A stretch of 63,404 nucleotides of DNA from Gamarada debralockiae (GCA_002803225.1 NXFV01001367.1:1-63404); one strand, 5' to 3'. Counted from the first letter of the stretch, positions 25,035 to 40,310 are shown. The notes: a model not told the origin generated them from the sequence alone. Numbers and translations: made by a program.

Positions 25035-25445
25035 TCATCAAGTGGAAGTGCGCCGTCTCATCGCTATCATGAGGTCTTCTCCAACTCCACGCCGAGGTTA
25101 TTCCCAAAGCAACATCCCCAAAAATATTTCAATAATGCCACATTTGGCTGACTCATCGACGAGAGTCAAGAAAGTTTATATTCTAATGCTGACAAAACGT
25201 GGCTGCAGCGTGAGTATGAACGGGCTGATGCAATGTTCCAATTCCATCCGGAGTACTTCGACAGTGGGATGGAGAAAGTCTGGGGCAATGCCGACTCTGG
25301 GGGATGACGGGATCTTGAATCTGATGCGGATCCGTTTCGGCTTGAAGACAGCCGCATGAGTGACAGGAACATTTGGAAATCAATCATTCAACGAGATAGG
25401 GGTGATCGACGGATCACCCCCTATCACTACTCGCTACCCCCATAA
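25035..25445 (+). pseudogene. Decayed reading frame of unknown family
   Basis: One forward frame stays open for about 135 codons apart from two in-frame TGA codons, at 25149 and 25305, and ends at a TAA at 25443-25445. Its composition is strongly protein-like, for example TWLQREYERADAMFQFHPEY, DSGMEKVWGNADS and RMSDRNIWKSIIQRD. No start codon or splice context is evident, so it looks like the 3' part of a dead gene. An alternative is a multi-exon gene whose introns I failed to see. I do not recognise the family. Confidence 0.5.
25395..25425. repeat. Inverted repeat (hairpin)
   Basis: GATAGGGGTGATC and GATCACCCCCTATC form a 13-base stem with one bulged C around a 4-base loop. It lies in the decayed frame, about 100 bases past the stop of the fumarate reductase gene. 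Confidence 0.85.
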
Positions 25446-25522
25446 TCAAGTCACGAGAAACGATGCACAAGCTAGTCCAAAACAATTGCTATCAATACAG
25501 TCTCCAACTCAACACACCTTTT

Positions 25523-27637
25523 CTACAACTCAAGACTAGGAGTCTGCCCCTTAACGCGCCCAATAACCTGACTAGCAGCATACTTAGGAATAACCTCATC
25601 ATCATGCAACATCTCAAACTCCTCCGTAGCATCCCGTCCCATGAAATTCATGATCGCCTGCGGTCCACCCGGGTGCTCATCAAGCCAGTTCGTAACATCC
25701 ATCACGACGCCCTTAACCACCACCCACAAATCCTCTTTCTTGTTATGCTTAGCCACTTCCTCCATCGTGTATTCCTTCTCGGGAATCTTGAATTCCGAGG
25801 GCTTGACGGGCTTGCTGACTTTGCCAGAGTCTGAAGAGTCGGCAGAGGAGGCCGTGACGGGTCTGGCTGCGGATTGCGATTGTGAGGCTTGTTTGGAGCC
25901 ACCGGATGAGCCTTCGGATCCCCATTCCACAGAGATCTTGCCGGGTTGCGAGGGGTCGATGTGGAGGGAGATTTGGCCGAGACGTTGGGCCGCGCCTGCT
26001 GAGCCCTTAAGGGCGCTCTGGAAGAGGTAGTTGCTGGCTGTGTCACCGGCAACACGTCCGTAGACTACGCAGCCGAGGAGAGAGGAGCCTCCGAGACGGT
26101 TGGCACCGTGGACACCTCCTGCAACCTCACCGCAGGCATAGAGACCCTCGAAAGGCTTGCCCTCGGAGTTGAGAATCTCGGCTTTATCGTTGATCTCAAT
26201 ACCTCCCATGGTGAAGTGGAGAACGGGCTCCATGACTGCAACGTGGAAATCATCGTTGATGTCGAGTGGGCCATTGTGGAAGAACTTCTTGCCGTATGGA
26301 TCCTTCTTCTTTCCATCGGCGATATCGTTGTAAGCTTTGAAGGTGCTTTGGAGATGCTCTGGTGTGCAGCCAATCTCCTTGGCAAGCTCCTTGCCGGTCA
26401 TCTTCTTCATGAGACCACGGCCGGAGTAGTGGCGGGTGTGGAAGTCAAGAACGTTGGATGCCTTGGAGTTGAGAATGAGGCGGACGGGGAATTTTCCCTT
26501 GGCCTTCTCCTTCCACATCTCGCCGGAAACGTAATCTCTGTGGCCGAGTTCGTCACAGAAACGGTCTCCGTCTCCGTTCAAAAGGAGACCACCTTCACCA
26601 CGAAGAGCCTCGGCGGCCAAGAACTTCCACTTCGAGCCAGGGTCCTTGGGGTCTACGAGACCTGTAGGATGAACCTGGACCTTGTCCATATCAATACCGT
26701 TGCCACCAATGGCCATAACCATCTTTTGTCCATCACCAGTGGCGTGCACACCATTGGTGGAGGCGAGGTCGAAGGTATCTGGTCTCCATTTCTTGAGAAG
26801 GGAGGTCTCAGTGAAATCGGCTGCGTATCCACCAGTTGCAAGAACAACTGGCCCGTCAACACTGGCGGACTCACCACCGAACTCGTATGAGACACCGGTG
26901 ATCTTGTTACCCTCCTTGTTCAAGCCAGTGACTCGGGCTTTCTTGATAATTTGTACACGCTCTGGCTCAGTCTCTGCGAGCTCCTCGAGCCTCTGCATAA
27001 GAGCATACGTGATAGCCATACCAGGGAACTTGGCATCGTGGCCTCGGTGGGTTCTGGGCTGGGAGTGACCTCTGTGAACCTGTAATTAGCATATGATATA
27101 CGATTCAGAATCTGCAAACGTACCCTAGCCGCGAAACGAGAGTCAAATCCAAGTTGAACACATCTTGAAGCCACTCAACTGCAGCCGCAGACTTGTATGT
27201 CAAAACCTTGATCAGATCCGGTCTCGCCTTGTCTCTCGCAGACTTCATGGTATCGTCGTAGAATTGCTTGACGCTGTCGGCGATCTTGTGGTCGACTTGT
27301 GTACGGGTGAGGGCTCCATTGATTCCGGAAGTTGCTTTGGTCGAGTTACCACCGAAGAAACCTGTAATCAGCTGTTAGTGATTGTTGCAATAAAACCTCA
27401 TGTGTACCAGCTCGGGTTTGCGGAAAGACCAGGTCTGCAGGTCTGAATGCTCTTCTGCTGTCCAGATCGAGGGAATGCTTACCTTGCTTGTCCAGTACAA
27501 TAACATTGCCGCCATTAAGGTAGATAGTGTGCGCAGCACTCAAACCGGACACTGTTGATGACGGTCAGCAAGCAATTGAGTGGGGTGACGGGAATTCACT
27601 AACATCCACCACCGACGACAATTACTCTTGGAGCCAT
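25523..27637 (-). CDS. Soluble fumarate reductase fused to cytochrome b5 domain (Osm1-type)
   Basis: This is a 629-residue FAD-dependent fumarate reductase that would reoxidise FADH2/NADH by reducing fumarate to succinate. Exons are 27637-27604, 27551-27483, 27361-27124 and 27071-25523. The N-terminus is an FAD-binding Rossmann fold (MAPRVIVVGGGLSGLSAAH). Further marks are GGNSTKATSGING, VHPTG and CGEVAGGVHGANRLGGSSL near the flavin. After a Ser/Ala-rich linker comes a cytochrome b5-like heme domain, with the first heme ligand in DEHPGG and the second in MLHDDEV. This fusion is common in filamentous fungi, while yeast Osm1 lacks the b5 part. No clear mitochondrial presequence is seen, so a cytosolic form is likely. 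The start is fixed by the Rossmann motif. Confidence 0.94.
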
Positions 27638-28721
27638 GTTGACTGTTTATGAGGATTTAGAGGAAAGAGAGAAATTCAGAAAGAGAACAAGATGTAAAAG
27701 ACGAGGTGAATGAGGAATGTGGTTGGGGTTTTGTTCCTCGCGCCACTTGTTATGATAGGAAGTCGGGGGTAAATGCCGAGGTCTGTTTAAAGCCGCCTTA
27801 GTTCGTTTTTTAGGGACAGAATGGAAAGATGCTTGTGTTTCCACTTCGGCGAATGCGAGAGAGTCATTAAGTCAGCAGGACTTCTAGTTGAGGTTCCTTT
27901 GAGTTTTTTGGAGGTGTCAGGATTCGAGATGTATATATTTGAAGAGGCTTTGAATGCATCCGCAGCTTCGGCTCAACAATTCATCAAAACAGCGAGATCA
28001 ACAATTTATAGGGACGTACATTAGGAAATCCTTCCTTTCCAGAGGATACCTTTTTCGCTCGTGTCACTCTTCTTCAGTCATGAGCCGCGGGTTTTTAAAA
28101 GTTCCCTCCGTAGAAAATTACCAGTTCTGGCGGGCCCCGTAAAAGTCGGGTTTCGAGCATGTGAAGAAAGGAAAATCCAGAATGTCTCCCCACACAGGTC
28201 CAGGCCGCTAAGCCCCCATACTTTTTTCAGCGATTCATGTTGTATCATATGATCCCAAATCTCAGCTCATCTCAGGGGAAGCGCTTCCTTCATGACACCT
28301 TTTGACATGTGAATGATGCAGGACATGATCTTTGCGAACGTGATGCAATTCTGACATATTGCTTTTTTTACAGACCTGCAACAAAATTCCAGTAACGTGG
28401 TTCGAGTTACGAGTTTCGCTTTCTCGGGTTAATGAATAGCGGGGATCACGTGTCGGAGAAAGAGGGATGGCCTTTGTCTCTTGTTGAATGGGTATCTGGC
28501 ATCGGATTCGTATCTGAATCATTTGCACCAGTGTCAGGGGCTCAGAGCGAACGATCGTATGGTTGTAGTCAGTGCCTTCTTTCTTCAATTTGGGCCATTT
28601 CCGAAGAAATATCTCCCTCCGTCCGGAATCGGCGATTCGCAAAGCCAAGATTAAGGGTTATATAAGGGAGGAAATTGAAGACTAGAAGTAGAAGTCATGT
28701 TTTAAACACCTACAGTCTTCT
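27638..28721. other. Intergenic, no gene seen
   Basis: The region holds the fumarate reductase promoter and the 3' flank of the beta-galactosidase. No frame carries a recognisable protein. Confidence 0.4.
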
Positions 28722-31960
<3,239 letters not shown>

Positions 31961-32862
31961 AGTGATGGATTCGTTGGAGGGTGATTTGCAGCTGGAATTC
32001 GATGTTGTAGAGAGTAGAGGAGCGGCAGAAAAGCCTCAAAAGTACAGAGAAGTCTTCTAATTGAAATAGGAGATGGCATCTCGAACTGGTTCTGTGTCGC
32101 TTGTCTTCCCCCATTCTTCCAATCATCCCTGAACGTGGAGTATGTGGGGGAGGAAGTAGCTCTTAGCCAATCATTACGAAGATGGCAGTCGTCCGGCTCA
32201 TCTACGGATCAACATGCGCATTTGACTTCCCCACCTTGAAGCTCGTCGACGTCGTCGGAGCCGCTCGGGCGGAGATACCTATCAAGTTGGTGTTGTAGTT
32301 CATGAACGATATGGTATTTTTTTTCAGGCTGAAATAGCGGTTACAGAATATGTGGTCCAACAAGCACGTAGCACACGGTTTTGATGGCAGAACTTCTGTC
32401 CTCTTGATATTCGGCATCCTTCGGCCCGAGCTGGGTGATTCGAGGTGGAATTTGGAAGAGCTTACATAAGCAAACCAAAAATTCCTGAAGGAAAAGTCAC
32501 TTCGCTTCTCGGGGGAGGCGGTCCCGAGGACACGTCTTTGCAGAACAACAATGCAAGGTGCTACGGGTGGTCAAGCCGCTCAAGATAATCCGTGAATGTT
32601 TATCCTCCTGCATGCATCTAGTTGGTGCGGGGTTGGAATTGATGGCGCTTGACCCCGGATTCTGACCTGATGCCATCGAGAGTTCCCCTGCAAGGCTGCA
32701 ATAGCCAACATGCGGCGTGCAGTAGAGAGCTGTCTGGCTCCTCGAGGGGTAGATATGGCTATAAAATCTACATTTACCCCACCACTGCGAATGAACCTGG
32801 CGACAGTCAATCACTTCAATTCACTCAATTTTTCAATCAATTCTTGAAAAACATACCCCATC
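31961..32862. promoter_or_regulatory. Shared promoter of the galactosidase and permease genes
   Basis: This 902-base gap drives both divergent genes. A TATA-like element (CTATAAAA, about 32759) lies roughly 100 bases before the permease ATG. Matches to the CreA carbon-repressor consensus SYGGRG occur at 32135 (GTGGAG), 32144 (GTGGGG), 32627 (GCGGGG) and, reversed, at 32653 (CCCCGG). A cluster of CGG/CCG triplets at 32256-32272 resembles targets of Zn2Cys6 regulators. The elements are short and could occur by chance. Shared regulation is an inference. Confidence 0.5.
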
Positions 32863-34921
32863 ATGGCTGACACCAAAACAGAGCCTACAGAGGTCGGCCT
32901 CCATGAGACTGTTTCTGGACTGGACAACAACCCAAAGGATCTTGGTGCTCTCGACGAAGCCGTTCAACTTGCTCACGATGTCTCTGGTGCTAAGTACAGT
33001 CCTTACACTTTGAGCATGTTCCGTCTATACGGCTGTATTTTGATTGCCTACTTGTGTGGGTGTCTGAATGGCTTCGACGGATCTTTGATGGGTGGCATCA
33101 ATGCAATGACGTCCTATCGCCACTTCTTCCACATGTGAGTCCACTGCCCATTGTCCGCTTGAATTTTTCTAATAAACCAAAGGCAATCTGAGGGCTCTGG
33201 GACGGGCATAGTATTCGCTATGTACAACATCGGCTCTAGTAAGAACAACCGGCTCTTTATTTCCCACCTCCCGCTCTCAATCATGTTTTGTCTCATGTAC
33301 TTCGTGCTCTTTCCCCATACAGTGAAACCAACTCCATCTGCTCTTGAAACGACCTTGATTAGGAAACTACTGACTCCCGGATCCAGTCCCTGCCGTCTTC
33401 ATGACCGGCCCTGTCAATGACTATTATGGCCGTCGGATGGGAATGTTTACTGGCGCTTGCATCATCATCTTGGGCACCTGTATTCAAGCGCCCTCTGTGA
33501 ACCACGGCATGTTCTTGGCTGGTCGCTTCATCCTTGGTTTCGGCGTCTCCTTTTGCTGTGTCTCTGCGCCCTGCTATGTCAGTGAAATGGCTCACCCGCA
33601 ATGGCGTGGAACTATGACTGGAATATATAATTGTTTGGCAAGCTCTCCATCGACCCAATTATCTGAACACTACTAATACTACTGGGTTACAGTGGTATAT
33701 TGGCTCCATTGTGGCCAGCTGGGTCGTCTACGGAAGTGCTCTTCAGACGTCAAACCCCAACTCTTGGCGCATTCCAATCTGGTGCCAACTTATTTCCTCG
33801 TGCATCGTTGCCATTGGCGTTTGGTTCATTCCTGAATCTCCTCGGTGGTTGATGGCACAAGACAGGATCGAGGATGCCACTGCAGTGTTAGCCCGCTATC
33901 ACGGCGAAGGATCTGCATCGCATCCCATGGTCCAGCTTGAGCTGAAAGAAATGATACAACAAATCGGGACCGACGACTCTGACAAGAGGTGGTGGGATTA
34001 CAGTGAGCTTATCAACACACACTCCTCTAGGCGACGCCTCATATGTGTGCTGGGAATGGCCTGTTTTGGACAGCTTTCTGGCAATTCAGTCACCTCCTAT
34101 TACCTGCCGGAGATGCTAAGTAATGCCGGCATCACTTCCGAGAAGACTCAGTTATTGCTCAACGGAATCTACCCTGTCATCTGCTTTTTTGGAGCAATTC
34201 TCGGTGCACGCCTCACAGACAAGATTGGACGTCGTCCATTATTGCTTTATTCAATCATCTTTTGCTCCATCTGTTTCGCCATTATCACTGGAACTTCCAA
34301 ATTGGCGACGCACGATAAATTTAATGCTTCAGCAGCAAATGCAACAATTGCCATCATATACCTATTTGGCATTGTGTTCTCATTTGGTTGGACTCCGTTG
34401 CAAAGCATGTAAGTTGCCCAGCCAATTTTTGCTTCCAATCCTCTGTTTCGGAGCTGCGATTCTTGAACCATGCCTCGGAACAGATTGTCTCAAGTATAGT
34501 CTGGAAAACCATCGCTAAATTACTTGTGATAGGTACATCGCCGAAACGTTGTCGACCAATACTCGAGCCAAAGGAACCGCAATTGGCAATCTAGCCTCCT
34601 CCGTATCAAGCACAGTCATTCAATATTCTTCTGGCCCAGCCTTCCTGCATATCGGTTATTACTTTTATCTGGTCTTCGTATTTTGGGATCTCATCGTACG
34701 TGGCTTTTGTCTTCCCTGGTATCACTTAAATCTGGGATATGTTACTAATTCGAGGCTAGGAATTCGCCATTATGTATTTTTACTTCCCTGAGACTAAGGA
34801 GAGAACTTTGGAGGAATTGGCGGAAGTTTTCGAAGCACCTAACCCTGTGAAGAAGAGTTTGGAGAAGAGAGATGCTTCCACGGTTTTGAACACTCTTAAG
34901 ATGGGTGACCTGAAGGTCTGA
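32863..34921 (+). CDS. MFS lactose-permease-like sugar transporter
   Basis: This is a 539-residue sugar porter of the LAC12/LacP-like fungal group, in the plasma membrane and probably a beta-galactoside:proton symporter. Exons are 32863-33134, 33183-33238, 33387-33637, 33693-34408, 34533-34695 and 34760-34921. Marks are [14 protein letters not shown] in helix 1, [47 protein letters not shown] in helix 7, DKIGRRPLL and [15 protein letters not shown]. The third intron begins with GC instead of GT (33638), a normal minor donor class. Accepting it restores the [13 protein letters not shown] sequence of the family. The substrate is inferred from the divergent LacZ-type gene; other members carry cellobiose or other sugars. 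Confidence 0.9.
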
Positions 34922-35513
34922 CGAGGCAGTGGTTACGATACATTCTGCGGAGGTGAAAGTGATGCCATGGTCGAGTATCTAAATCATCGGGACTTATTGC
35001 TGGGTGCTTTTCTAGTTCTTCCAGCTATAATGTTGGAAGATGTTACTATGGTGAAACCAATGATATAATTTCAACATATCGGAAGAACCAAAATAAAGTG
35101 AGGATGTCATTGTTGCCTTTGAAGTCCATCATGGAGCAATTAAAATCAGGATCCACTCCAGCGCCTCAATTCTGTTGGGTAATGAAGAAGCCTCATAAGA
35201 AGCCATAGGACTCAATTAGTGGAAGATTCTTGAAATCTCAAAACAGTTACACAGAGCGTCTATGCTAAATAATTATCCAAGCCGGTCCGATGATTGAACA
35301 CGAGACCGCTCAGATCCAGGGGGCAGCAATACAACCGCACCAATGAAACACGTTCGCTTGCCGGACCGCCAACGGCATTTTCTCCATCTTTCACGTCAAC
35401 TTTCTTTCCCCACATTTTGCTGCACACTTCAGTCGTGCCCTCGATTGTCAGGAATTTTTACTTAATCCTATGAACTTCATCTCCTACGCGGACCGAGGAC
35501 TGGGCATGAAGAT
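34922..35513. other. Intergenic, no gene seen
   Basis: This is the 3' flank of the permease and promoter of the regulator. A run of pyrimidines just before 35400 is a usual fungal promoter feature. No gene is seen. Confidence 0.4.
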
Positions 35514-37483
35514 ATGTCTACAGATATCGACCAACCATCTTCCCCTCGTCCTCGAATCACGCGTCGACGCGTAGTTCACGCCTGCGACGTCTGTCGTCTC
35601 CGCAAAATAAGATGCGATGGCGGACACCCATGTTCGACGTGCTCTTCGACAAGCCAAGAGTGCGCATACGGCGCAGAAGTCAACCCAAAAAGCAAAAGCG
35701 ATGCAATCCTTGAAGGGATTCAACGAATGGAGAGTGCTATTCAGGGTGTGAGAACCATGATACAAAATGCTTCGTTTCCAGCTCCATCCAATCCGTCACC
35801 AAATGGCGGATTTATATCGTCCCCGCAAACTTACCACACTGCATCTGTGGTCGACGAGCATCGCAGCCCTGCAACATCTGAGCAGAATATCCAAAATGCC
35901 ATTCTTTCTCCATTTCACACGTCTACCACGGAATCGGTGCTTCATTGGCCCCACTTTGATGTCTTTCCATCTCTCCGGCAAAACTATGTGTCAGTCTTCA
36001 ATATCGAGCAGTCTAGATCACCTATTTCACAAAAACCAACATCAATGTTTCCGTACGTAGGAAGCGAAGATCTCAGGCAGATCATACTTTCATTCCAGTA
36101 CAATGTCAATTTCTGGTATCCAACATCGTCTTATGCCAAAATCAATGATCTACGTCTGATAGTCACTGAGGGAAATGTGGGCAATGATACGCCATCATGT
36201 CTGGCCCTCATGGTACTTGCTCTGGGTTGTGCGAGCCAATCTGTCGAAAAAATGTACGATGGTGACGGACTGAATCCCATGGATATGGATTATCAGCGAT
36301 CCCGACGGTCAATGGCCGAGATGTATTTCGACGGTGTCTTGAAGAAAATCCACATTGCACATATGGAGATGAGTACGGCGGCAACTCAAGCGCTCTTCTT
36401 TGTTGCGTAAGGATAATCCTACCCTCGATCGATTCTACACTGACTTCCCAGGAAAGTCTATACTTTGCATTTCTTCAGAGACCATTGCAAGCATGGCAGT
36501 ATATAAATGCAACAGCAGCCAAATGCAGATTGCTACTTGCATATTTTCCGCCGAACGAGACCTCGGAAGACCAGGAATGCTTAAGAAGGATCTTTTGGTC
36601 GTGCTACATATTAGAGAGGTGCGATAACTTCCGTGAACCCTTGATTTTATTTATTCTGATCATTTCAGTGATTATCTGGCCGAGCTTTCTGCCCTGCCAC
36701 AAAGTGGCATTGCGGAAATCGAATCCTCCATACCTCTTCCTGGCCACTTCACCACCCACAATGACATCAGCATCGAGGAAGAATCATCTCTTTATTTTCT
36801 TGCATGTATCTCGATCCGCCGACTCCTAAACAGAGTCCACAATCTTCTTTACGCCAAAGAGACCGGTGCCAGCCTTCATGATGCCCGATTTCCGTATGTC
36901 GTCTCAGAGCTCGACCATCAACTCGAAGAATGGCGTGAGCTTTTGCCTCCAGTCTTTCAATTCTCTGTCGATACGCAAACGATGAGGAGCCAGCATGCTG
37001 GTTTTCTTCGTCAAAGATATCTCACGTGTCGAAGCGTGATCTACAGACCATACTTAACTTGGCTTTTCGCCAACACATCGAGTGGTCTGTCTTTCTCATC
37101 CAATGTTCTCGAGAAGTGCCGCATCTGCTTGGATGCCTGCCTGCTTCACATTATGAATCTTCGAGGGTTTGCGCATACCATCATGATTGATACTTGGATA
37201 TGCTCTCTTTCGTGAGTTTGTGACACGCTCCGATGCAGGTTAGAGGTGCTGACCACGATACAGGATGACAGGGGCAATGCTCGTTCTGCTTGCTGCGTGT
37301 CGTCTTCCTGGATGTCAACAATTCATTGGGAATGAGGTTACGACGCTGTCCAATCATTTGCGCCGACTGATCGACCGATGGATACAAGTCCCTGGATCCT
37401 CGCGATCTCCAAGCGTAGAGCAAAGTCTACGCATGATAATTGAGATTGACGGCTTCATCCAAAGGGAGTATAATCGCCAGTGA
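35514..37483 (+). CDS. Zn2Cys6 fungal transcription factor
   Basis: This is a DNA-binding regulator of 605 residues. Exons are 35514-36406, 36457-36618, 36669-37211 and 37264-37483. The zinc cluster is near the N-terminus (CDVCRLRKIRCDGGHPCSTC, then SSTSQEC; six cysteines in the right spacing, about residues 24-51), preceded by a basic stretch. The middle homology region of the fungal-specific factor domain starts around QIILSFQYNVNFWYPTSS and continues through LRRIFWSCYILE. Its position next to the beta-galactosidase and permease genes suggests it may control them, but nothing in the sequence proves it. The family split of exons and phases is consistent throughout. Confidence 0.9.
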
Positions 37484-37809
37484 GGGGATATATCGAGGAG
37501 ATCCGATCACGAATTCATAAGAGGTAGCTGAAGTGAGTTGTTCTTGAGATGGAAGTTCAACATCAAAAGAAATATGAATATCCCCTTCGCTTGCTTCGCA
37601 TCTCGGCAACCTCCATCTCACCTACAACAACTTTTCATTCTTCATTTCGCCGTCGAAAAGAGCGTGAGTAAACACTTTGCTCACATAAAACGTCTCTTAC
37701 CCACACATACCCATTAATCTTGTTCGTCAGAACCCTCAATCCACTTTCAAATCGGTGAGTGGGACTTCTTCCCCCACTGTTGATACTTGCTGATCTGACA
37801 GACACCCCC

Positions 37810-38452
37810 ATGATGGCGAAAAGAACTTCAGAATCCCAAGACTCTACCTCATTACCAACCTCCAAGAAGCCGAAGAACACTGTTCACGAACAAGCTGAAG
37901 ACGAAAGCACTTCTAATGGCGTCGTTGGCCAAGACAAAATCGCTCGTGATCAGGCACGTGACACGGTGCAACCTAAGAGGTTCAGTATAAAGTGGCTGTT
38001 GAGCAAAAATCACCCGGATGCAGCCACTCATATTGCTACCCATAATCTCGCAGTGGAGATTGCCACTAACAATTTGCTATGGAAGATCCTCGAAATCTCT
38101 CTGCAGTTGAGTTCCGAGATTCCGCGAAATATCAATTCAGATTGTTGAGCTTGAGAGGAGGAAAGAAATTCACATTCATGAGAATGTAAGTCTTCGTGAT
38201 TCTAGATGCTAGATCAGCATATCTAATGGGAATAGGATGCTTGCCTTACCAGGATGAAGACGAGCCTCATAAAATAACTCACATCAACATGATATCAAGG
38301 GATTAGGAGAACGAGATCAAACCGATTCATCGAGAACAGCTAGAAAAGGATCTGAAGATTCTTTTCGGGGCGAGATTGATAATAGATACAGAGGCAGAAG
38401 TTGAGTCCGTCTGTGTTCTACCCAAGTTGGCGCCATATTATACGACCCAATG
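37810..38452 (+). CDS. Hypothetical protein, exon model uncertain
   Basis: A first coding-like stretch begins at ATG 37810 (MMAKRTSESQDST) and is Ser/Lys/Asp-rich with a possible nuclear signal (SKKPKN). A later stretch, about 38115-38170 and 38311-38452, reads IVELERRKEIHIHEN and then IHREQLEKDLKILFGARLII in a compatible frame. The two could be linked by introns with a donor near 37985 and an acceptor near 38108, then a donor at about 38166 and an acceptor at about 38310. It is charged, helical and has no recognised domain. Both the gene and the splice choices are uncertain. It may be a partly decayed gene. Confidence 0.35.
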
Positions 38453-38930
38453 ATCGAGGGCTGACCGAACTTATCCCACCTGACGACCGCGAGCTGGGAG
38501 TTCGAATGCCAGCGGAGATGTTACAGACGGATTTTACTGGCGATGGGCGGCCTAGATCTGGAACTCTTGCTGCAGACTCAACTTCAAATGTGTAAGGAGA
38601 TGAAGAGCTGAGAGGGGAAGCAACGTTTTCTGGGGGAAACCTTGAAGTTTCTAGTTCGACAGAGCCCGTCCTCCTCTCCCATTACGGGTCCCTCAATAAA
38701 TATAGAGACCTCTCTTATTTGAGCAAGACGCCATGCCATAACGAGGAAGACGTATATATCACTCACGCAGAGCATTGAATATTTTATTTTCATTCAATCA
38801 GTTGCTCAAGTATAACAACTACTTCAGGTATATCCAGTACGAAAGGCATCTACTTCTAAGCTTATTGCACAGCCAAATTGATATTGGCAGCCAACAACTC
38901 CAGACGACCAGAGAGCGTGACCCAATAAAT

Positions 38931-39052
38931 CAAGGCTTTTGATGCTGATGAGTGGGACCTCTGCAAACAACGAATACTTTGGACGCCACTTCAAGGCTTT
39001 TGATGCTATGAGTGGGACCTCTGCAAGCAACGAATACTTTTGGACGCCACTT
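38931..39052. repeat. 61-base tandem duplication
   Basis: Two adjacent units start CAAGGCTTTTGATGCT, at 38931 and 38992. They are nearly identical, with a three-base gap (GAT) and a few substitutions. No coding function is seen. Confidence 0.92.
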
Positions 39053-39806
39053 ATTTCAAGTTAGCTAAGGGCGAGGATAGAGACTAGTGGAAGAAGATGC
39101 TATGGTCGACAGGAGAGAGGGAGCTGGCCTACGCCTCACCACGCAATGCGATTTGGGGGGTTGGAATGGTGGCAGCAGGTGCAGAAGAGAAGATAGCAGG
39201 TTAGGGTCAGAATTTATGAGCAAAGCGCTCATGACTGTAAGGAAACGCATCAGAAATGAGGAAGCGGGCGTCAGTGACTGTAGCTGGGGATTCTGAGCTG
39301 GTAAGGAAGGAGGGTGCAGGACGACTCTACACGATCCCACGATCGAGGTCGGAATCCCTCCGCTGGGTTCTACTTCTTGATATTCGAGGAGGCTTTCACC
39401 TTAGCGATGACGGAACGCGAAGGAACGCAAGTAGATTAGAATTTGCAAATAGATTCAAATCACTCACTCCTCTTCGCCATGCCCATTTTGCTGACACCAA
39501 CAAGCTGACTCCCAATATCGAGAAGCCTCTCGACCACAAGTGTGATATTTGAAGACGCCCCAAATCAGAAATACTGAACTCAGTCTCCCGCATTACTTTT
39601 GGGAAATGAGAGTTTAATATAGAGATAACTTTCTTTTAGTTCACGGTCTATCCTTGGTGTACGAATTGGCCTCGGTTTTCAGGAAGACTGACAGACAGCG
39701 GCTCCAATCAAAAAGCCGAATCGATTGGCTAACCCCTTCCCTATACAACAAAAATGGTCGAGTACACAAAGCTAGAAACCCCGCGGTATATGTCTTGAGG
39801 ATCATC
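39053..39806. other. Intergenic, no gene seen
   Basis: Short frames on both strands look like chance. No repeats other than the adjacent 61-base duplication are seen. Confidence 0.4.
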
Positions 39807-40247
39807 TCATGGTGTTTCTGGGATCTTCATAATTAGACTCTGGAGATGGAAGGAAGGAGACCATGGAGTGAAGGGTCCGAAATACGTCGGGTAAGCGTCC
39901 TGGAGTAGCAGGAGTTTTTTGAGGCGGGGAATCCGAGGGAGGCGAGTACGGCTAAGACGAGTATTAGGATGGCGAGAGTGCAGGATGAGGAGGGGAATGA
40001 GAAAGAGCTTGTTATTAGATGATTTGGAGTGTTGTTGAGGAAGTAGGTCGTTTGTGACGCGGCCAGAATTGCCCAGTCTCTCTATTAGCTTGAAAGTCGC
40101 GTCGAAAATGATCCAATCATAATTACAAAAGAGATACTTCTCCACCTCCTTTACAGCGTGAGGAAGGGAGCATGTAGGTAACATCATCGCATTTTCTGCT
40201 GTAGTATTTTTGAGCGCATCAAGCACAAAAGCCAACGCAGATAACAT
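39807..40247 (-). CDS. Possible hypothetical ORF
   Basis: A 146-codon frame lies just downstream of the DUF7721-type gene on the same strand. Its N-terminal half (LSALAFVLDALKN, YDWIIFDATFKLIERL) looks more protein-like than its Arg/Leu/Pro-rich second half. There is no recognised domain and no clear splice site. It may be a terminal exon, a relic or chance. Confidence 0.2.
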   Translation of the reverse strand: MLSALAFVLDALKNTTAENAMMLPTCSLPHAVKEVEKYLFCNYDWIIFDATFKLIERLGNSGRVTNDLLPQQHSKSSNNKLFLIPLLILHSRHPNTRLSRTRLPRIPRLKKLLLLQDAYPTYFGPFTPWSPSFHLQSLIMKIPETP

Positions 40248-40310
40248 GACCTCTTGTCCTATCTCCGTATCCCATCCTAACTGCTACACCAAGTCAAAAA
40301 GACATAGCAC

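Noticed and set aside
25641..26030. 129-codon plus-strand frame overlapping the cytochrome b5 domain
   Set aside because: It is the antisense of the b5 domain and linker of the fumarate reductase.
26108..26890. 260-codon open frame on the plus strand
   Set aside because: It is the antisense of the well-supported fumarate reductase exon and only mirrors its codon bias; its sequence has no family character.
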